Positions 1 through 9,502 are shown, counted from the stretch's first letter. The stretch is 64,000 bases of DNA from DASYLJ01 sp964404165 (GCA_964404165.1 CAYOIZ010000022.1:1-64000), one strand, 5' to 3'. A program made the numbers and translations. The notes: generated by a model from the sequence alone, not told the origin.

Positions 1-1152
1 CACCTCGGGCAGCGTGGTGGTCGTGGTGCTCCCGGGGATGGTGGTGGTCGTCAACTCGGGAATGGTGGTCGTCGTGGTGCTGCACGGGATGGTCGTGGTC
101 GTGGTGCTGGGGCAGCCGCTGAAGTCGATCGTGCACTGCCCGGTGCAGGTGAGGAACGCGCCGGCGACCGAGCTGCCGGGGCAGGTGGCGTTGCCGAACT
201 GGTTCGTGTCGCACTCTTCGCCCGATTCGAGGACGCCGTTGCCACAGACCGACGCCGGGATCGTGGTGCTGGTCGTGGTGGTCGGCGGCACGGTGGTGGA
301 CGTCGACGAGGTCGTCGTCGTGGTCGGCATCATGCCGGCGAGGGCGATGCGATTGCGCTTGAGACGGATGCTCTGGGCCACGAAGCGGCCCTCGAGCTCG
401 GCCGAGGTACCGGCCGAGAAGCGCCCGTTGGGCGCACACACCAGCGCACTGACCTTGGACTTGCGGGACGCCTTGAAGCGCGTGCCCTGCACGAAGATCT
501 CGATGTCGTCGGCGCCGGTGCTGCCGTTGCGCGGACCGATCTCGGTGGCATTGCTGGTGGTGACGACCCCGGTGACGTTGAGCGTCGACGGTCCATCGAA
601 CAGCACCTTGCCGTCACGCGAAACCTGCAGGTTGCAGATGGTGGTGGTGCCGGAGAGGATGAGGGTGCCCTTGCCGCCCGCGCCGCCCTCGACCTTCACG
701 TCGCCGTACGCACCGGGGGGCAGGGTGACGGTCTGTCCCTTGCCGACGAGCACCGGGCTGCCGGCGTTACAGGCGGGGAACGACTCGGGGTAGCCGCAGG
801 CCTCGGCCAGATCGTCGAAGGGATTCACGAAAGGCGCCGGGTTGCCGCAGGTGGCTCCGGTGCCGGCGCTCGCGTTGGCGAACAGGCTGTCGCAGCTCGT
901 CTTGCCGGCGAACTTGGCGGTTGGAGCCGCAACGTCTGAATCCGGCGCATCGAGCGACGTCCGAGAGGAGAACAACCCAGTCGTGACGCCGAGGTCGCCA
1001 TCGATCACCGTGAGCCGCTTGGCGCGGATCGAATCCTGCGCCAGCAGTACGTACCCGGTGATGTTCGTGCTTTGGGCATTCGCCAGCGCTGGTGTCAGGA
1101 GAGCGAGAACGACGAGCTGGCCAGCGAGTGCTCGCAGCGTGAACTTACGCAT
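1..1152 (-). CDS. Secreted Thr-rich-linker protein with cysteine repeat (3' end beyond window)
   Basis: 384 codons are open from an ATG at 1152 to the left window edge, so the C-terminus is missing. Residues 1-26 are a signal peptide (MRKFTLRALAGQL then a hydrophobic stretch ending ALANA). Residues about 30-270 look beta-rich and end with RFVAQSIRLKRNRI. From about residue 276 come runs of Thr with Ser, Val, Pro and Ile, then a Cys-rich unit starting VCGNGVLESGEECD, resembling the myxobacterial disulfide repeat or DUF4215, then more Thr-rich linkers. A GGAAGGGG ribosome site lies about 8 nt before the ATG. Such Thr-rich linkers usually join surface or secreted domains. The function is unknown; export is well supported. 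The opposite frame reads as Val repeats and is a shadow. Confidence 0.8.
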   Translation of the reverse strand, partial: MRKFTLRALAGQLVVLALLTPALANAQSTNITGYVLLAQDSIRAKRLTVIDGDLGVTTGLFSSRTSLDAPDSDVAAPTAKFAGKTSCDSLFANASAGTGATCGNPAPFVNPFDDLAEACGYPESFPACNAGSPVLVGKGQTVTLPPGAYGDVKVEGGAGGKGTLILSGTTTICNLQVSRDGKVLFDGPSTLNVTGVVTTSNATEIGPRNGSTGADDIEIFVQGTRFKASRKSKVSALVCAPNGRFSAGTSAELEGRFVAQSIRLKRNRIALAGMMPTTTTTSSTSTTVPPTTTTSTTIPASVCGNGVLESGEECDTNQFGNATCPGSSVAGAFLTCTGQCTIDFSGCPSTTTTTIPCSTTTTTIPELTTTTIPGSTTTTTLPEV

Positions 1153-1660
1153 GTATGGACCCCTTCCGAGAACTTCGGTCTGCACGACGGGCTGCGGAGC
1201 AAGTCGCATGCCCGTAAAAACCGTTATGTCTGCTCGACTTTTTCAAGGTGACCCCGGGCATGTACGCCGGGTTCATGCAGCGGCGCAAGTGTTCCGCCTA
1301 CCTTCGCGCGAGAGTGTTTCCATGAGGCGACCGTCGCGCCCGATACGGTCGAGCGGTCGAGCAAGTAGAACCACGGATGTGGTGCCATGCCTATCCCGAA
1401 ATCGCATGCCATGGCGTCCGCGCAGAAAGGTAGCTCGTGCCGTGCGGTCTGCCGCCCGACCGCCGGGTTCGGCGACCGATCGTGCATGATCGAGCGATGC
1501 GTTCATGCGCGGATGATGCATGTATCTGGCATGGGTGCTCGGACGCGCGTCGCGGGCCTGCGCTCGCGACGGTTGCCTTGCGGGAGGATCGAATCGCGCG
1601 ACCGTGCACGGCGACCTGTGCCTCCGCCGCTTCCCTCCAGCGCGCCGCGTTGCTCCGGGG
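1153..1660. other. Gene-free stretch of about 500 nt
   Basis: This lies between the divergent secreted protein and the alpha/beta hydrolase. Short open frames exist on both strands, but none has a recognisable domain, a good ribosome site or a convincing start. It should hold the promoter of the secreted-protein gene. A TTGAAA-containing stretch on the minus strand near 1245 is a weak candidate without a well-spaced -10 box. I see no RNA gene, repeat or riboswitch. Confidence 0.5.
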
Positions 1661-1690
1661 TTGCGGCGGACGGCGTGTGGAGTCTATCAA
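1661..1690 (+). promoter_or_regulatory. Promoter of the alpha/beta hydrolase (near-leaderless)
   Basis: TTGCGG (1661-1666), 18-nt spacer, TATCAA (1685-1690). The GTG start at 1700 lies 9 nt after the -10 box, so the mRNA leader should be 0-4 nt. This supports the 1700 start over the upstream ATG at 1520. Confidence 0.5.
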
Positions 1691-1699
1691 CGAGGCCCG

Positions 1700-2611
1700 G
1701 TGGACCTGACCAGACGCAGCCTGTTGCGGCTCGGGACGTTGGTGACCGGCGCCGCAGTCCTCGATGCGTGCACGCCGCCCCGGAGCCGCTCCACATCGCC
1801 GGGCGCCAGCATGCTGCCGGCAGCTCACGTGGCGACGACGATGCCCTTCCAGCGCCTGGCCTACGGCGAGTCGCCGTCCCAGTTCGGCGACCTGCGGGTG
1901 CCGGGCGGGCCGGGGCCGCATCCCGTCGTGGTGATCGTCCACGGTGGCTTCTGGACCACCGGCTATGATCTCGAACTCATGACGCCGATGTGTGAAGCGC
2001 TCGCCCGCGACGGCATCGCCACGTGGAACGTCGAGTATCGTCGCGTCGGCGATCCCGGCGGTGGATGGCCGGGGACGTTTCTCGACGTCGCCGCCGCCGC
2101 CGATCACCTCCGTACGCTGACGGGCGCCCATGCGCTCGATCCGCGTCGCATCGCGACGCTCGGGCATTCGGCCGGTGGGCAGCTCGCCCTGTGGGCGGCC
2201 GGGCGTCGCTGGATCCGCGACGGCGAGCTGTTCCAGCCGTCGCCGCTGCGTGTGCAGGGCGCCGTGTCGCTGGCCGGCGTCGTCGATCTGCGGCGAGCGT
2301 GGTCGCTCGGCTTCGAAGCGGTCGGCCGTCTCATGGGGGGTACCCCCGAGGAGTACCCCACCCGCTACGACACCGGCTCGCCCGCCGACCTCCTGCCCCT
2401 CGGCGTGCCACAGGTGCTGCTCCATGGGAGCGACGACCAGGTCGTGCCGGCGACGCTGAGCGCCGACTACCGCGCCGAGGCCGTGGCCCGTGGCGACGAC
2501 GTGCAGCTCGTCCCACTGCCCGGCGTCGGACATGCGGAGCTGATCCAGCCGACGTCGGCGGCATGGCCGCCCGTCCTGGACGCCGTCCGCGCGGTCGTCA
2601 CGCTCAGCTGA
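1700..2611 (+). CDS. Tat-exported alpha/beta hydrolase (BD-FAE / kynurenine formamidase-like)
   Basis: 303 aa. The N-terminus has a twin-arginine signal (LTRRSLLRLGTL) followed by a hydrophobic stretch ending VLDAC, a poor lipobox because Asp precedes Ala-Cys; it may be a lipoprotein or a cleaved Tat substrate. The hydrolase fold shows the oxyanion motif VHGGFW (His about 80), the nucleophile elbow GHSAGG (Ser about 157), a likely acid in GSDDQVVP and the His in GVGHAEL. The family cleaves esters or amides of small molecules; the substrate here is unknown. The ATG at 1520 gives a 60-residue Arg/Cys-rich extension without family character, so the GTG at 1700 is preferred. It converges with uvrA, with stops 6 nt apart. 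Confidence 0.82.
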   Translation: MDLTRRSLLRLGTLVTGAAVLDACTPPRSRSTSPGASMLPAAHVATTMPFQRLAYGESPSQFGDLRVPGGPGPHPVVVIVHGGFWTTGYDLELMTPMCEALARDGIATWNVEYRRVGDPGGGWPGTFLDVAAAADHLRTLTGAHALDPRRIATLGHSAGGQLALWAAGRRWIRDGELFQPSPLRVQGAVSLAGVVDLRRAWSLGFEAVGRLMGGTPEEYPTRYDTGSPADLLPLGVPQVLLHGSDDQVVPATLSADYRAEAVARGDDVQLVPLPGVGHAELIQPTSAAWPPVLDAVRAVVTLS

Positions 2612-2617
2612 CCCGCC

Positions 2618-5600
2618 TCACGCGGCCGACGAATCGAGCACCTCGCGCAGGAAGCGGCCGGTGTGCGATCCCGCCACCCCGGCAACCGCCGCCGGCGGCC
2701 CGCTCGCCACGACACGGCCGCCACCGGCGCCCCCCTCGGGGCCGAGGTCGATCAGCCAGTCGGCCTCCTTCACGATGTCGAGGTTGTGCTCGATCGTGAT
2801 CACCGTGTTGCCGCGCTCGACGAGCCGGTGCAGGACGTCGACGAGGCGTTCGGTGTCGGCGAAGTGCAGGCCGGTCGTGGGCTCGTCCAGGATGTACAGC
2901 GTCCGGCCGCGGGACTCCTTCGCCAGCTCGTAGGCCAGCTTGATGCGCTGGGCCTCGCCGCCGGACAGCGTGTTGCTCGGCTGCCCGACGGTGAGGTAGC
3001 CGAGCCCGATGTCGGCGAGGACGCGGAGCGCGCGCGCCACCGGTGGATGCGGCACGAAGAACTCGGCGGCTTCCTCCACCGTCATCGCGAGCACCTCGGC
3101 GATGGTCCGGCCGCCATAGCGCACCGAGAGCGTCTCGTCGGTGAAGCGACGCCCCTGGCAGACGTCGCAATCCACCCACACGTCGGGGAGGAAGCTCATC
3201 TCCATGCGCACGCGACCCTGCCCGGCGCACGCCTCGCACCGCCCGCCGGCGACGTTGAAGGAGAAGCGCCCCGCGCTCCAGCCGCGCAGGCGGGCGTCCG
3301 GCACCATCGCGAAGAGGCGGCGGATGTCGTCGAAGAACCCGACGTACGACGCCGGCGTCGAGCGCGGGGTGCGTCCGATGGGTGTCTGGTCGACCTCCAC
3401 CGCGCGGATCAGCTCCTCGACCCCCCGCAGCCCGCGATGCGTCCCCACGCGTCCGACCGGGAGTCCGAGCGAGCGACGCACGGCACGGAAGAGCACGTCG
3501 CGCACGAGCGTCGACTTCCCCGATCCGGACACGCCCGTGACGCAGGTCCACGCGCCGAGCGGCAGGCGCACGTCGATGTCCGCCAGGTTGTGCTCCGCGG
3601 CGCCGAGCACCTCGAGCCAGGCACAACCGTCGAGCGACCGCTCCGGGGTACGCCGGCCGCGGCCGCCGACGAGATACCGACCCGTGACGCTGCCCGGCAT
3701 GCTCGCCAGGCGCGCCGGCGGCGCCACCGCGACGACCCGACCCCCGTGCACGCCCGCGCCGGGGCCGAGATCGACGACGAGATCCGCGCGACGGATCGTC
3801 GCCTCGTCGTGCTCGACGACCAGCACCGTGTTGCCCCGCGCCTTGAGCTCGTCGAGCGCGTCCAGGAGGAGATCGTTGTCGCGCGGGTGGAGCCCGATGG
3901 TGGGCTCGTCGAGCACGTAGCAGACGCCGCGCAGGTTCGAGCCCAGCTGTGCTGCGAGTCGGATGCGCTGCGCCTCGCCGCCCGACAACGTGTCGGCGCG
4001 ACGGTCGAGCGCCAGGTAGCCCAGCCCGACCTGATCGAGGAACCGCAACCGCGGGCCGATCTCGCGCATGGGTCCCTCGGCGATGGTCCGCTCGCGCGTT
4101 CCGAAGCGCAGCGCGGCGACCGCGGCGGCTGCGTCCCGCACCGACAGCGCGGTGAGATCGGCGATGCCGTGGCCATGCACCCGCACCGCGCGCGCCCGCG
4201 CGTTGAGGCGCAGTCCGCCGCAGGCGGGACACGACCGCTCGACGGTGAACGCCTCGAACGCGGCCGGATCGTCGAGCAAAGCCGCTTCGAGCGCCGCCGT
4301 GGCCCGCTCGCGCACGAGGGTGCGTTGCCGCGCGGTGAGCCGCGACACCGGCTTGTCGAGCGGCACGCCCGCCGTCGCCAGCGCCTTCAGCAGACGGCGA
4401 CGCACCTTCACCTGCGTCGCGTCCTCGAACGGCAGCAGCGCGCCGGCTTCGAGCGAGCGCTGCGGATCGAGAATGCTCTCCGCGTCGAGCTCGCCTCGCA
4501 CCCCGGCCCCGCGGCACTCGCCGCAGGCCCCCTGACGGCTGTTGAACGAGAACAGCCGCGGGTCGAGCGGCGGAAACCCGGTGCCGCAGCCGGGGCACAC
4601 GAGCCGCTCCGAGAAGAGCCGCTCGCCGGTGGCGCCGAGGATGGCCACCGCCCCGCTGCCGAGACGCAGCGCCCGCGCCAGCGCCTCGTCGAAGGCGGCG
4701 GACGTGGGCGCGACGTCGCTCGCCACCACCAGCTCGATGTCGTGCTCACGGTAGCGATCGAGCAGCTTCACCTCGGCCAGGCTGACGCGCCGTCCGTCGA
4801 TCCGCGCCTCCTTGAGCTTGAGCTTGCGCGCGCCGGCGAGCACCTCCTTGTGGTAGCCCTTGCGGCCGCGAATGACCGGAGCGAGCAGCGTGACGCCGCC
4901 GTCGCCCATCTCGCGGCGCACCTGCGCCACGATCTGGCCCCGCGTCTGCGAGCGGATCGGCACGTCGCAGTCGGGGCAGTGCTGCACGCCGAGCTTCGCG
5001 AACAGCAGTCGGAGATAGTGCGCCACCTCCGTCACGGTGGCGACCGTCGACGTGCGACCGCCGCGCGACAGGCGCTGCTCGATGGCCACCGTCGGCGGAA
5101 GGCCGACCAGGAGGTCGACGTCCGGCTTCGCCATGACGCGCAGGAACTGCCGGGCGTAGGTCGACAGGCTGTCGATGTAGCGCCGCTGCCCCTCGGCGTA
5201 GAGCACGTCGAACGCCAGCGACGACTTGCCGGAGCCGGACAACCCCGTGAAGACGATCATCTGGTCGCGCGGCAGCTCGAGGCCGACGTCGCGCAGATTG
5301 TGCTCGCGTGCGCCGACGATGCGGATGCCGGCCGGCGGCACGGTCGAGGTCCACACCGCCTCCGCGTCACGTACCGCGGTGGCGTGGCCCAGGACCTCGC
5401 GCAGGTGCCGTCCCGTGTGCGACTCCGGGGTGGCCGCGATCCGTTCGGGTGTGCCGGCGACCACCAGTCGCCCCCCACCCGCGCCACCCTCCGGGCCCAG
5501 CTCGATCACCCAGTCGGCGCACTTCACCACCTCGAGATTGTGCTCGATGACGAGGAGCGAGTGGCCGCGCTCCACCAGACGGGACAGGCAGCCGAGGAGC

Positions 5601-8188
5601 GTTTCGATGTCCGCCAGGTGGAGGCCCGTGGTGGGCTCGTCGAATATGAACAGCGTGTGCGCCTTCGCCTCGCGTCCGAGATGGGCGGCGAGCTTCAGGC
5701 GCTGCGCCTCACCGCCGGAGAGGGTCGACAGGGGCTGTCCGAGCCGGAGGTAGTCGAGGCCGACGTCGGCGAGCGGCTGCAGCCGCGTGCACACCTCGCG
5801 CACGTCGGCGAAGGTGACGAGGGCCTCGGCGACCGTCAGGTCGAGCACGTCGCGTATCGAACGGCCCTGCCAGCGCACCTCGAGGACGTCGGGCTGGAAG
5901 CGCGCGCCGTGACACTCGGCGCAGGGTACGTAGACGTCCGACAGGAACTGCATCTCGATGCGCTCGAAGCCCTCGCCCGTGCAGGTCTCGCAACGTCCGC
6001 CCGCGACGTTGAACGAGAACGTGGCGGCGGTGTAGCCGCGCAGGCGGGCGAGGTCGGTCTTGGCGAAGCAGGCGCGGATGCCGTCGTAGGCACGCAGGTA
6101 GGTGGCGGCGTTCGCGCGCGGCGTCGAGCCGATCGGCGACTGGTCGACCATGATCGCTTCGGCGATGCGCTCCGCTCCCTCGATGGTGCGACACGCGCCC
6201 GGCACGCCGTCGGGATGGCCGAGGCGTTTCCGCAACCCGCGATAGAGGACGTCCTCGATCAGCGTCGACTTGCCCGAGCCGGACACGCCGGTGACGGCGA
6301 CGAAGCAGGCGAGCGGCACGTCGACGTCGACGTCCTGCAGGTTGTGGGCGCTCGCACCGCGGATGCCGAGCATCAGCGACGGCAACGGCTTCTTGCGCTT
6401 GCGCGGGATCGGGATCCGCCGACGCCCCGACACGAACTCGGCCGTGACCGAGCCGCGGGCGCGGGCGAGTTCACGCGTGGCTCCCGCGAACAGCACCTGC
6501 CCGCCGCGCTCGCCCGCGCCCGGCCCGATGTCGATGACGTGGTCGGCGGCGCGGATGATGGTGGGGTCGTGCTCGACGACCACGACCGTGTTGCCCTGAT
6601 CGCGCAGGCGGTGGAGGAGGCGTACCAGGCGTTCGGTGTCGCGGGGGTGGAGACCGATCGACGGCTCGTCGAGCACGTAGAGCGTGTTCACCAGCGACGA
6701 GCCCACCGCCGTGGTCAGATCGACGCGCTCGAGCTCGCCGCCGGACAGCGTGCGCGACTGGCGGTCGAGCGTCAGGTACTCGAGCCCCACCTCGACCAGA
6801 TAGCGCAGGCGGCTGCGGACCTCGTCGAGCACGAGCGCGGCGACGGTCCCCGCCTGGCTCTGCTCGACGACGAGCGCCGCGAGGAAGCGCTCGGCGTCGC
6901 CGATCGGCAGCTGATTGACGTCGGCGATGGTGAGGCCGCCGACCCGGAAGTCGAGCGCCTCGGGCCGCACGCGCGCGCCGTTGCACGCCGGGCACAGCGT
7001 GTAGCTCCGGTAGCGGGCGAGGAAGACCCGCACGTGCATGCGGTACGTGCGGCCTTCGAGCCACTTGAACCATCGTCGCACGCCGGGGTAGCGGCCGTGG
7101 CCCTTGCCGCCGCCGTCGAGCACGAGGGCACGGTGGGCCGCCGGCAGATCGACCCAGGCGACGTCGGTGGCGATGCCCATCTTGGCGCAGAACTTGAGCA
7201 GCTCGCCGCGCTCCCAGCTCGTCGCCTTCGTCGACCACGGCTTGATGGCGTCGTCGGCGATGGCACGCTGCGGGTCGGGCACGACCAGATCGAGGTCGAG
7301 GTCGATGACCCGTCCGAAGCCGCGGCACGTCTCGCAGGCGCCGAGCGGGCTGTTGAACGAGAACAGGTTCGGGACCGGCTCACGCACGGCGAAGCCGCAG
7401 GCGGAGCAGGTCGGCGCCGTCGAGAACCGCTCCGTCGCGCCGCCGGCGTCGGGCAACACGACCGCGGCATGCCCCCGTCCGTGCCGGAACGCCTGCTCGA
7501 GCGACTCGACGAGACGACCGCGCTCGGCAGGGCGGAGCTGCAGCCGGTCCTGGACGACGCGGATCTCGCTGCCGGAGGGTGGCGCCTCCAGCTCGTCGAG
7601 GGCGATCGTCCCGTCCGGACCGAGCACCCGCACGAAGCCGGCACCCAGGAGCCCCTCCCGGGCGTCGGCCCAGGGCAGCTCGGCCGGCAGCGGCACGGCG
7701 AACGTCACCAGCGCGCGCGCATCGGCATGCCCCGCCAGGAGCGCGGTGGCGGCGCTCTCGGGCGTGTCCCGGACGACCGGTGTGCCACAGTGCCGACAGT
7801 GCGGCACCCCGACGCGGGCGAACAGCAGCTTCAGGTAGTCGTGGACCTCGGTCATCGTGCCCACCGTGGAGCGCGACGTCTTGACGGGGCGGCTCTGGTC
7901 GATCGCGATGGCGGGCAGGATGCCGTCGATGCGCTCGACCTGCGGTCGCTCCATGCGGTCGAGGAACTGCCGCGCGTAGGTCGAGAAGCTCTCGACGTAG
8001 CGGCGCTGGCCCTCGGCGTAGAGGATGTCGAAGGCGAGGCTCGACTTGCCCGACCCGGAGACGCCGGTGACCACCGTGAGCCGCCCGACCGGGATGTCGA
8101 CGTCGACGTTCTTCAGGTTGTGCTCGCGGGCACCGACGATGCGGATGCTCGCGGGCGACGTACCGGACGGGCTCCGCACTCTGGCCAA
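2618..8188 (-). CDS. uvrA: Double-length excinuclease ABC subunit A (tandem UvrA fusion)
   Basis: 1856 aa, about twice a normal UvrA (about 940 aa). Two complete UvrA units are joined head to tail, starting near residues 16 and 955. Four Walker A motifs (GVSGSGKSS about 42, GVSGSGKST about 635, GLSGSGKSS about 983, GVSGSGKST about 1553) and four LSGGE signatures are intact; the first is LSGGELERVDL rather than LSGGEAQR. Each unit keeps the internal CxxC..CxxC zinc module (TCSACG/GACETC and VCPGCG/GACGEC) and the C-terminal one (GRCETC..CAECHG and GRCEAC..CDVCQG). UvrA is the damage-sensing ATPase dimer of nucleotide excision repair, so this protein could act as a covalent dimer. The start is TTG at 8188, 7 nt after a TATACT -10 box. 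Confidence 0.93.
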   Translation of the reverse strand: MARVRSPSGTSPASIRIVGAREHNLKNVDVDIPVGRLTVVTGVSGSGKSSLAFDILYAEGQRRYVESFSTYARQFLDRMERPQVERIDGILPAIAIDQSRPVKTSRSTVGTMTEVHDYLKLLFARVGVPHCRHCGTPVVRDTPESAATALLAGHADARALVTFAVPLPAELPWADAREGLLGAGFVRVLGPDGTIALDELEAPPSGSEIRVVQDRLQLRPAERGRLVESLEQAFRHGRGHAAVVLPDAGGATERFSTAPTCSACGFAVREPVPNLFSFNSPLGACETCRGFGRVIDLDLDLVVPDPQRAIADDAIKPWSTKATSWERGELLKFCAKMGIATDVAWVDLPAAHRALVLDGGGKGHGRYPGVRRWFKWLEGRTYRMHVRVFLARYRSYTLCPACNGARVRPEALDFRVGGLTIADVNQLPIGDAERFLAALVVEQSQAGTVAALVLDEVRSRLRYLVEVGLEYLTLDRQSRTLSGGELERVDLTTAVGSSLVNTLYVLDEPSIGLHPRDTERLVRLLHRLRDQGNTVVVVEHDPTIIRAADHVIDIGPGAGERGGQVLFAGATRELARARGSVTAEFVSGRRRIPIPRKRKKPLPSLMLGIRGASAHNLQDVDVDVPLACFVAVTGVSGSGKSTLIEDVLYRGLRKRLGHPDGVPGACRTIEGAERIAEAIMVDQSPIGSTPRANAATYLRAYDGIRACFAKTDLARLRGYTAATFSFNVAGGRCETCTGEGFERIEMQFLSDVYVPCAECHGARFQPDVLEVRWQGRSIRDVLDLTVAEALVTFADVREVCTRLQPLADVGLDYLRLGQPLSTLSGGEAQRLKLAAHLGREAKAHTLFIFDEPTTGLHLADIETLLGCLSRLVERGHSLLVIEHNLEVVKCADWVIELGPEGGAGGGRLVVAGTPERIAATPESHTGRHLREVLGHATAVRDAEAVWTSTVPPAGIRIVGAREHNLRDVGLELPRDQMIVFTGLSGSGKSSLAFDVLYAEGQRRYIDSLSTYARQFLRVMAKPDVDLLVGLPPTVAIEQRLSRGGRTSTVATVTEVAHYLRLLFAKLGVQHCPDCDVPIRSQTRGQIVAQVRREMGDGGVTLLAPVIRGRKGYHKEVLAGARKLKLKEARIDGRRVSLAEVKLLDRYREHDIELVVASDVAPTSAAFDEALARALRLGSGAVAILGATGERLFSERLVCPGCGTGFPPLDPRLFSFNSRQGACGECRGAGVRGELDAESILDPQRSLEAGALLPFEDATQVKVRRRLLKALATAGVPLDKPVSRLTARQRTLVRERATAALEAALLDDPAAFEAFTVERSCPACGGLRLNARARAVRVHGHGIADLTALSVRDAAAAVAALRFGTRERTIAEGPMREIGPRLRFLDQVGLGYLALDRRADTLSGGEAQRIRLAAQLGSNLRGVCYVLDEPTIGLHPRDNDLLLDALDELKARGNTVLVVEHDEATIRRADLVVDLGPGAGVHGGRVVAVAPPARLASMPGSVTGRYLVGGRGRRTPERSLDGCAWLEVLGAAEHNLADIDVRLPLGAWTCVTGVSGSGKSTLVRDVLFRAVRRSLGLPVGRVGTHRGLRGVEELIRAVEVDQTPIGRTPRSTPASYVGFFDDIRRLFAMVPDARLRGWSAGRFSFNVAGGRCEACAGQGRVRMEMSFLPDVWVDCDVCQGRRFTDETLSVRYGGRTIAEVLAMTVEEAAEFFVPHPPVARALRVLADIGLGYLTVGQPSNTLSGGEAQRIKLAYELAKESRGRTLYILDEPTTGLHFADTERLVDVLHRLVERGNTVITIEHNLDIVKEADWLIDLGPEGGAGGGRVVASGPPAAVAGVAGSHTGRFLREVLDSSAA

Positions 8189-8195
8189 GCGTCGC

Positions 8196-8223
8196 AGTAT
8201 AGCCGCGACGTCGGTCGTGGAAA
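8196..8223 (-). promoter_or_regulatory. uvrA promoter (near-leaderless)
   Basis: On the minus strand: TTTCCA (8218-8223), 16-nt spacer, TATACT (8196-8201). The TTG start is 7 nt downstream. No LexA-type palindrome was recognised here. Confidence 0.5.
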
Positions 8224-8233
8224 GGGCCGCGCC

Positions 8234-9427
8234 TCAGCGCGCGCCGGCGGCGGGGCGCATCGCCGTCGCCGGCGGTGGGACGAGCGTCAAGCCGGACGCG
8301 AGCACGCGTGCCTCCGGGGCGACCTGCTCGTAGCCGACGCTCTCCCCGTCGCCGATGACGGCGCCGACACCCACGATGGCGCGACGGACACGCGCCCCGC
8401 GGCCGATGCGACAGCCGTCGAGCAGCAGACAGTCCTCGATCTCGGCGCCGGCGTCGACGTACACCCCCGCGCCGAGCACCGACCGCACGATCTCGGCGCC
8501 ACGCACGCACGTGCCGTCGCCGAGCAGCGTGTTGAGGACGTGCCCCGGGTGCCCGCTGGAGTCGCTCACCACCTTGGCCGGCGTCGTCCCGCTGCTGCCC
8601 GCACGCAGGCTCCAGTCGCGCGACCACAGGTCGAGCGGCGGATCGGGGAGGCAGAGCTGCATCTGTGCGTCGTAGTACGCCTCGATGGTACGGGGCTCGT
8701 GCCAGTAGGCGTCGCGACCCGTGGCGGGCGTGCCGCCGACGATGCCGGCCGCGAGCCGTCCCGTCCGCATGAGCACCGCGGCCACCGCGGCATCGTCACG
8801 TGCCCCGAGCGTCTCGAGGTCCGCCAGCAGCGGTGATACGGCCCCGGCGCGTACGACGACGTTGCCCGTCCACAGCATGGCGAGCGGCGCGTCGGTGGCG
8901 TGGGCCACGGTGACGCGCGCGACGTGTCCGTCGCCGTCGAGGTCGAGGAGCAGGCCGTGCCCATCGTCGACGGACAGGACCGGCATGCACGCCAGCGTGA
9001 CGTCCGCACGCCGTGCCTCGTGGGCCGCCAGGACCGGGTGGAGATCGGCTGCGAGCAGGTGGTCGCCAGCGAGGCCGACGATGGTGGCGCCGCGCGCCGT
9101 CGGGGCCGTGGCGGCACATGCCTCCAGCATGCGACGCAGTCGACCGGCCTCGGACCCGGCGGCGGCGCGCACGCGTGGCAGCCGTTGCGGTCCTTCGGAC
9201 GGGATCATGGCCGGACGATACGTCGCCAGAGGTTCCGCCACGCCCGCGACGGCGATTTCGACGTCGCGCACCGAGGCGTGCAGCAGCGCCGACAGGGCGA
9301 AGTCCATGACTCGATGACGGACGGCGAAGGGGGCGAGGGCCACGTCGTCGGGCAGCCCGAGGAACGCCAGCGGGAGGCCGTGACCCGGAGCCGCCCCCAC
9401 CACGATCACGCCAACCGTCCGCCCCAT
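8234..9427 (-). CDS. GlgC-like sugar nucleotidyltransferase homologue with degenerate nucleotide loop
   Basis: 397 aa. The architecture is that of glucose-1-phosphate adenylyltransferase: an N-terminal nucleotidyltransferase domain with RVMDFALSALLHA and AGDHLL, the WHEPRTIEAYYDAQMQL segment at the domain boundary, and a C-terminal left-handed beta-helix of hexapeptide repeats. The catalytic GGxGTRL loop with its conserved Lys is replaced by GAAPGHGLPLAFL. By analogy with the non-catalytic GlgD subunit, this may be a regulatory or inactive homologue, but that is inference. An AGGAGG-type ribosome site lies 6 nt before the ATG. It sits downstream of a GH57 branching enzyme, suggesting a role around glycogen or another glucan. 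Confidence 0.75.
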   Translation of the reverse strand: MGRTVGVIVVGAAPGHGLPLAFLGLPDDVALAPFAVRHRVMDFALSALLHASVRDVEIAVAGVAEPLATYRPAMIPSEGPQRLPRVRAAAGSEAGRLRRMLEACAATAPTARGATIVGLAGDHLLAADLHPVLAAHEARRADVTLACMPVLSVDDGHGLLLDLDGDGHVARVTVAHATDAPLAMLWTGNVVVRAGAVSPLLADLETLGARDDAAVAAVLMRTGRLAAGIVGGTPATGRDAYWHEPRTIEAYYDAQMQLCLPDPPLDLWSRDWSLRAGSSGTTPAKVVSDSSGHPGHVLNTLLGDGTCVRGAEIVRSVLGAGVYVDAGAEIEDCLLLDGCRIGRGARVRRAIVGVGAVIGDGESVGYEQVAPEARVLASGLTLVPPPATAMRPAAGAR

Positions 9428-9502
9428 GCCCCACCTCCTGGTTGCAGTCCGGGATACTGGATCGCGCGTCTAGCACGCGCGCAGGTGGGTGGGAAGATAG
9501 GG

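Noticed and set aside
14..793. A Val-rich plus-strand frame at the left end
   Set aside because: The Val runs are the reverse complement of the Thr-rich linkers of the secreted protein.
1391..2533. A 380-codon minus-strand frame opposite the alpha/beta hydrolase
   Set aside because: No family motifs, while the plus strand carries a complete hydrolase catalytic triad.
2663..8836. A 2057-codon open frame on the plus strand opposite uvrA
   Set aside because: It is the complementary-frame shadow of a GC-rich gene: low-complexity Arg/Ala/Glu/His composition, no domain, and it runs through the uvrA promoter.
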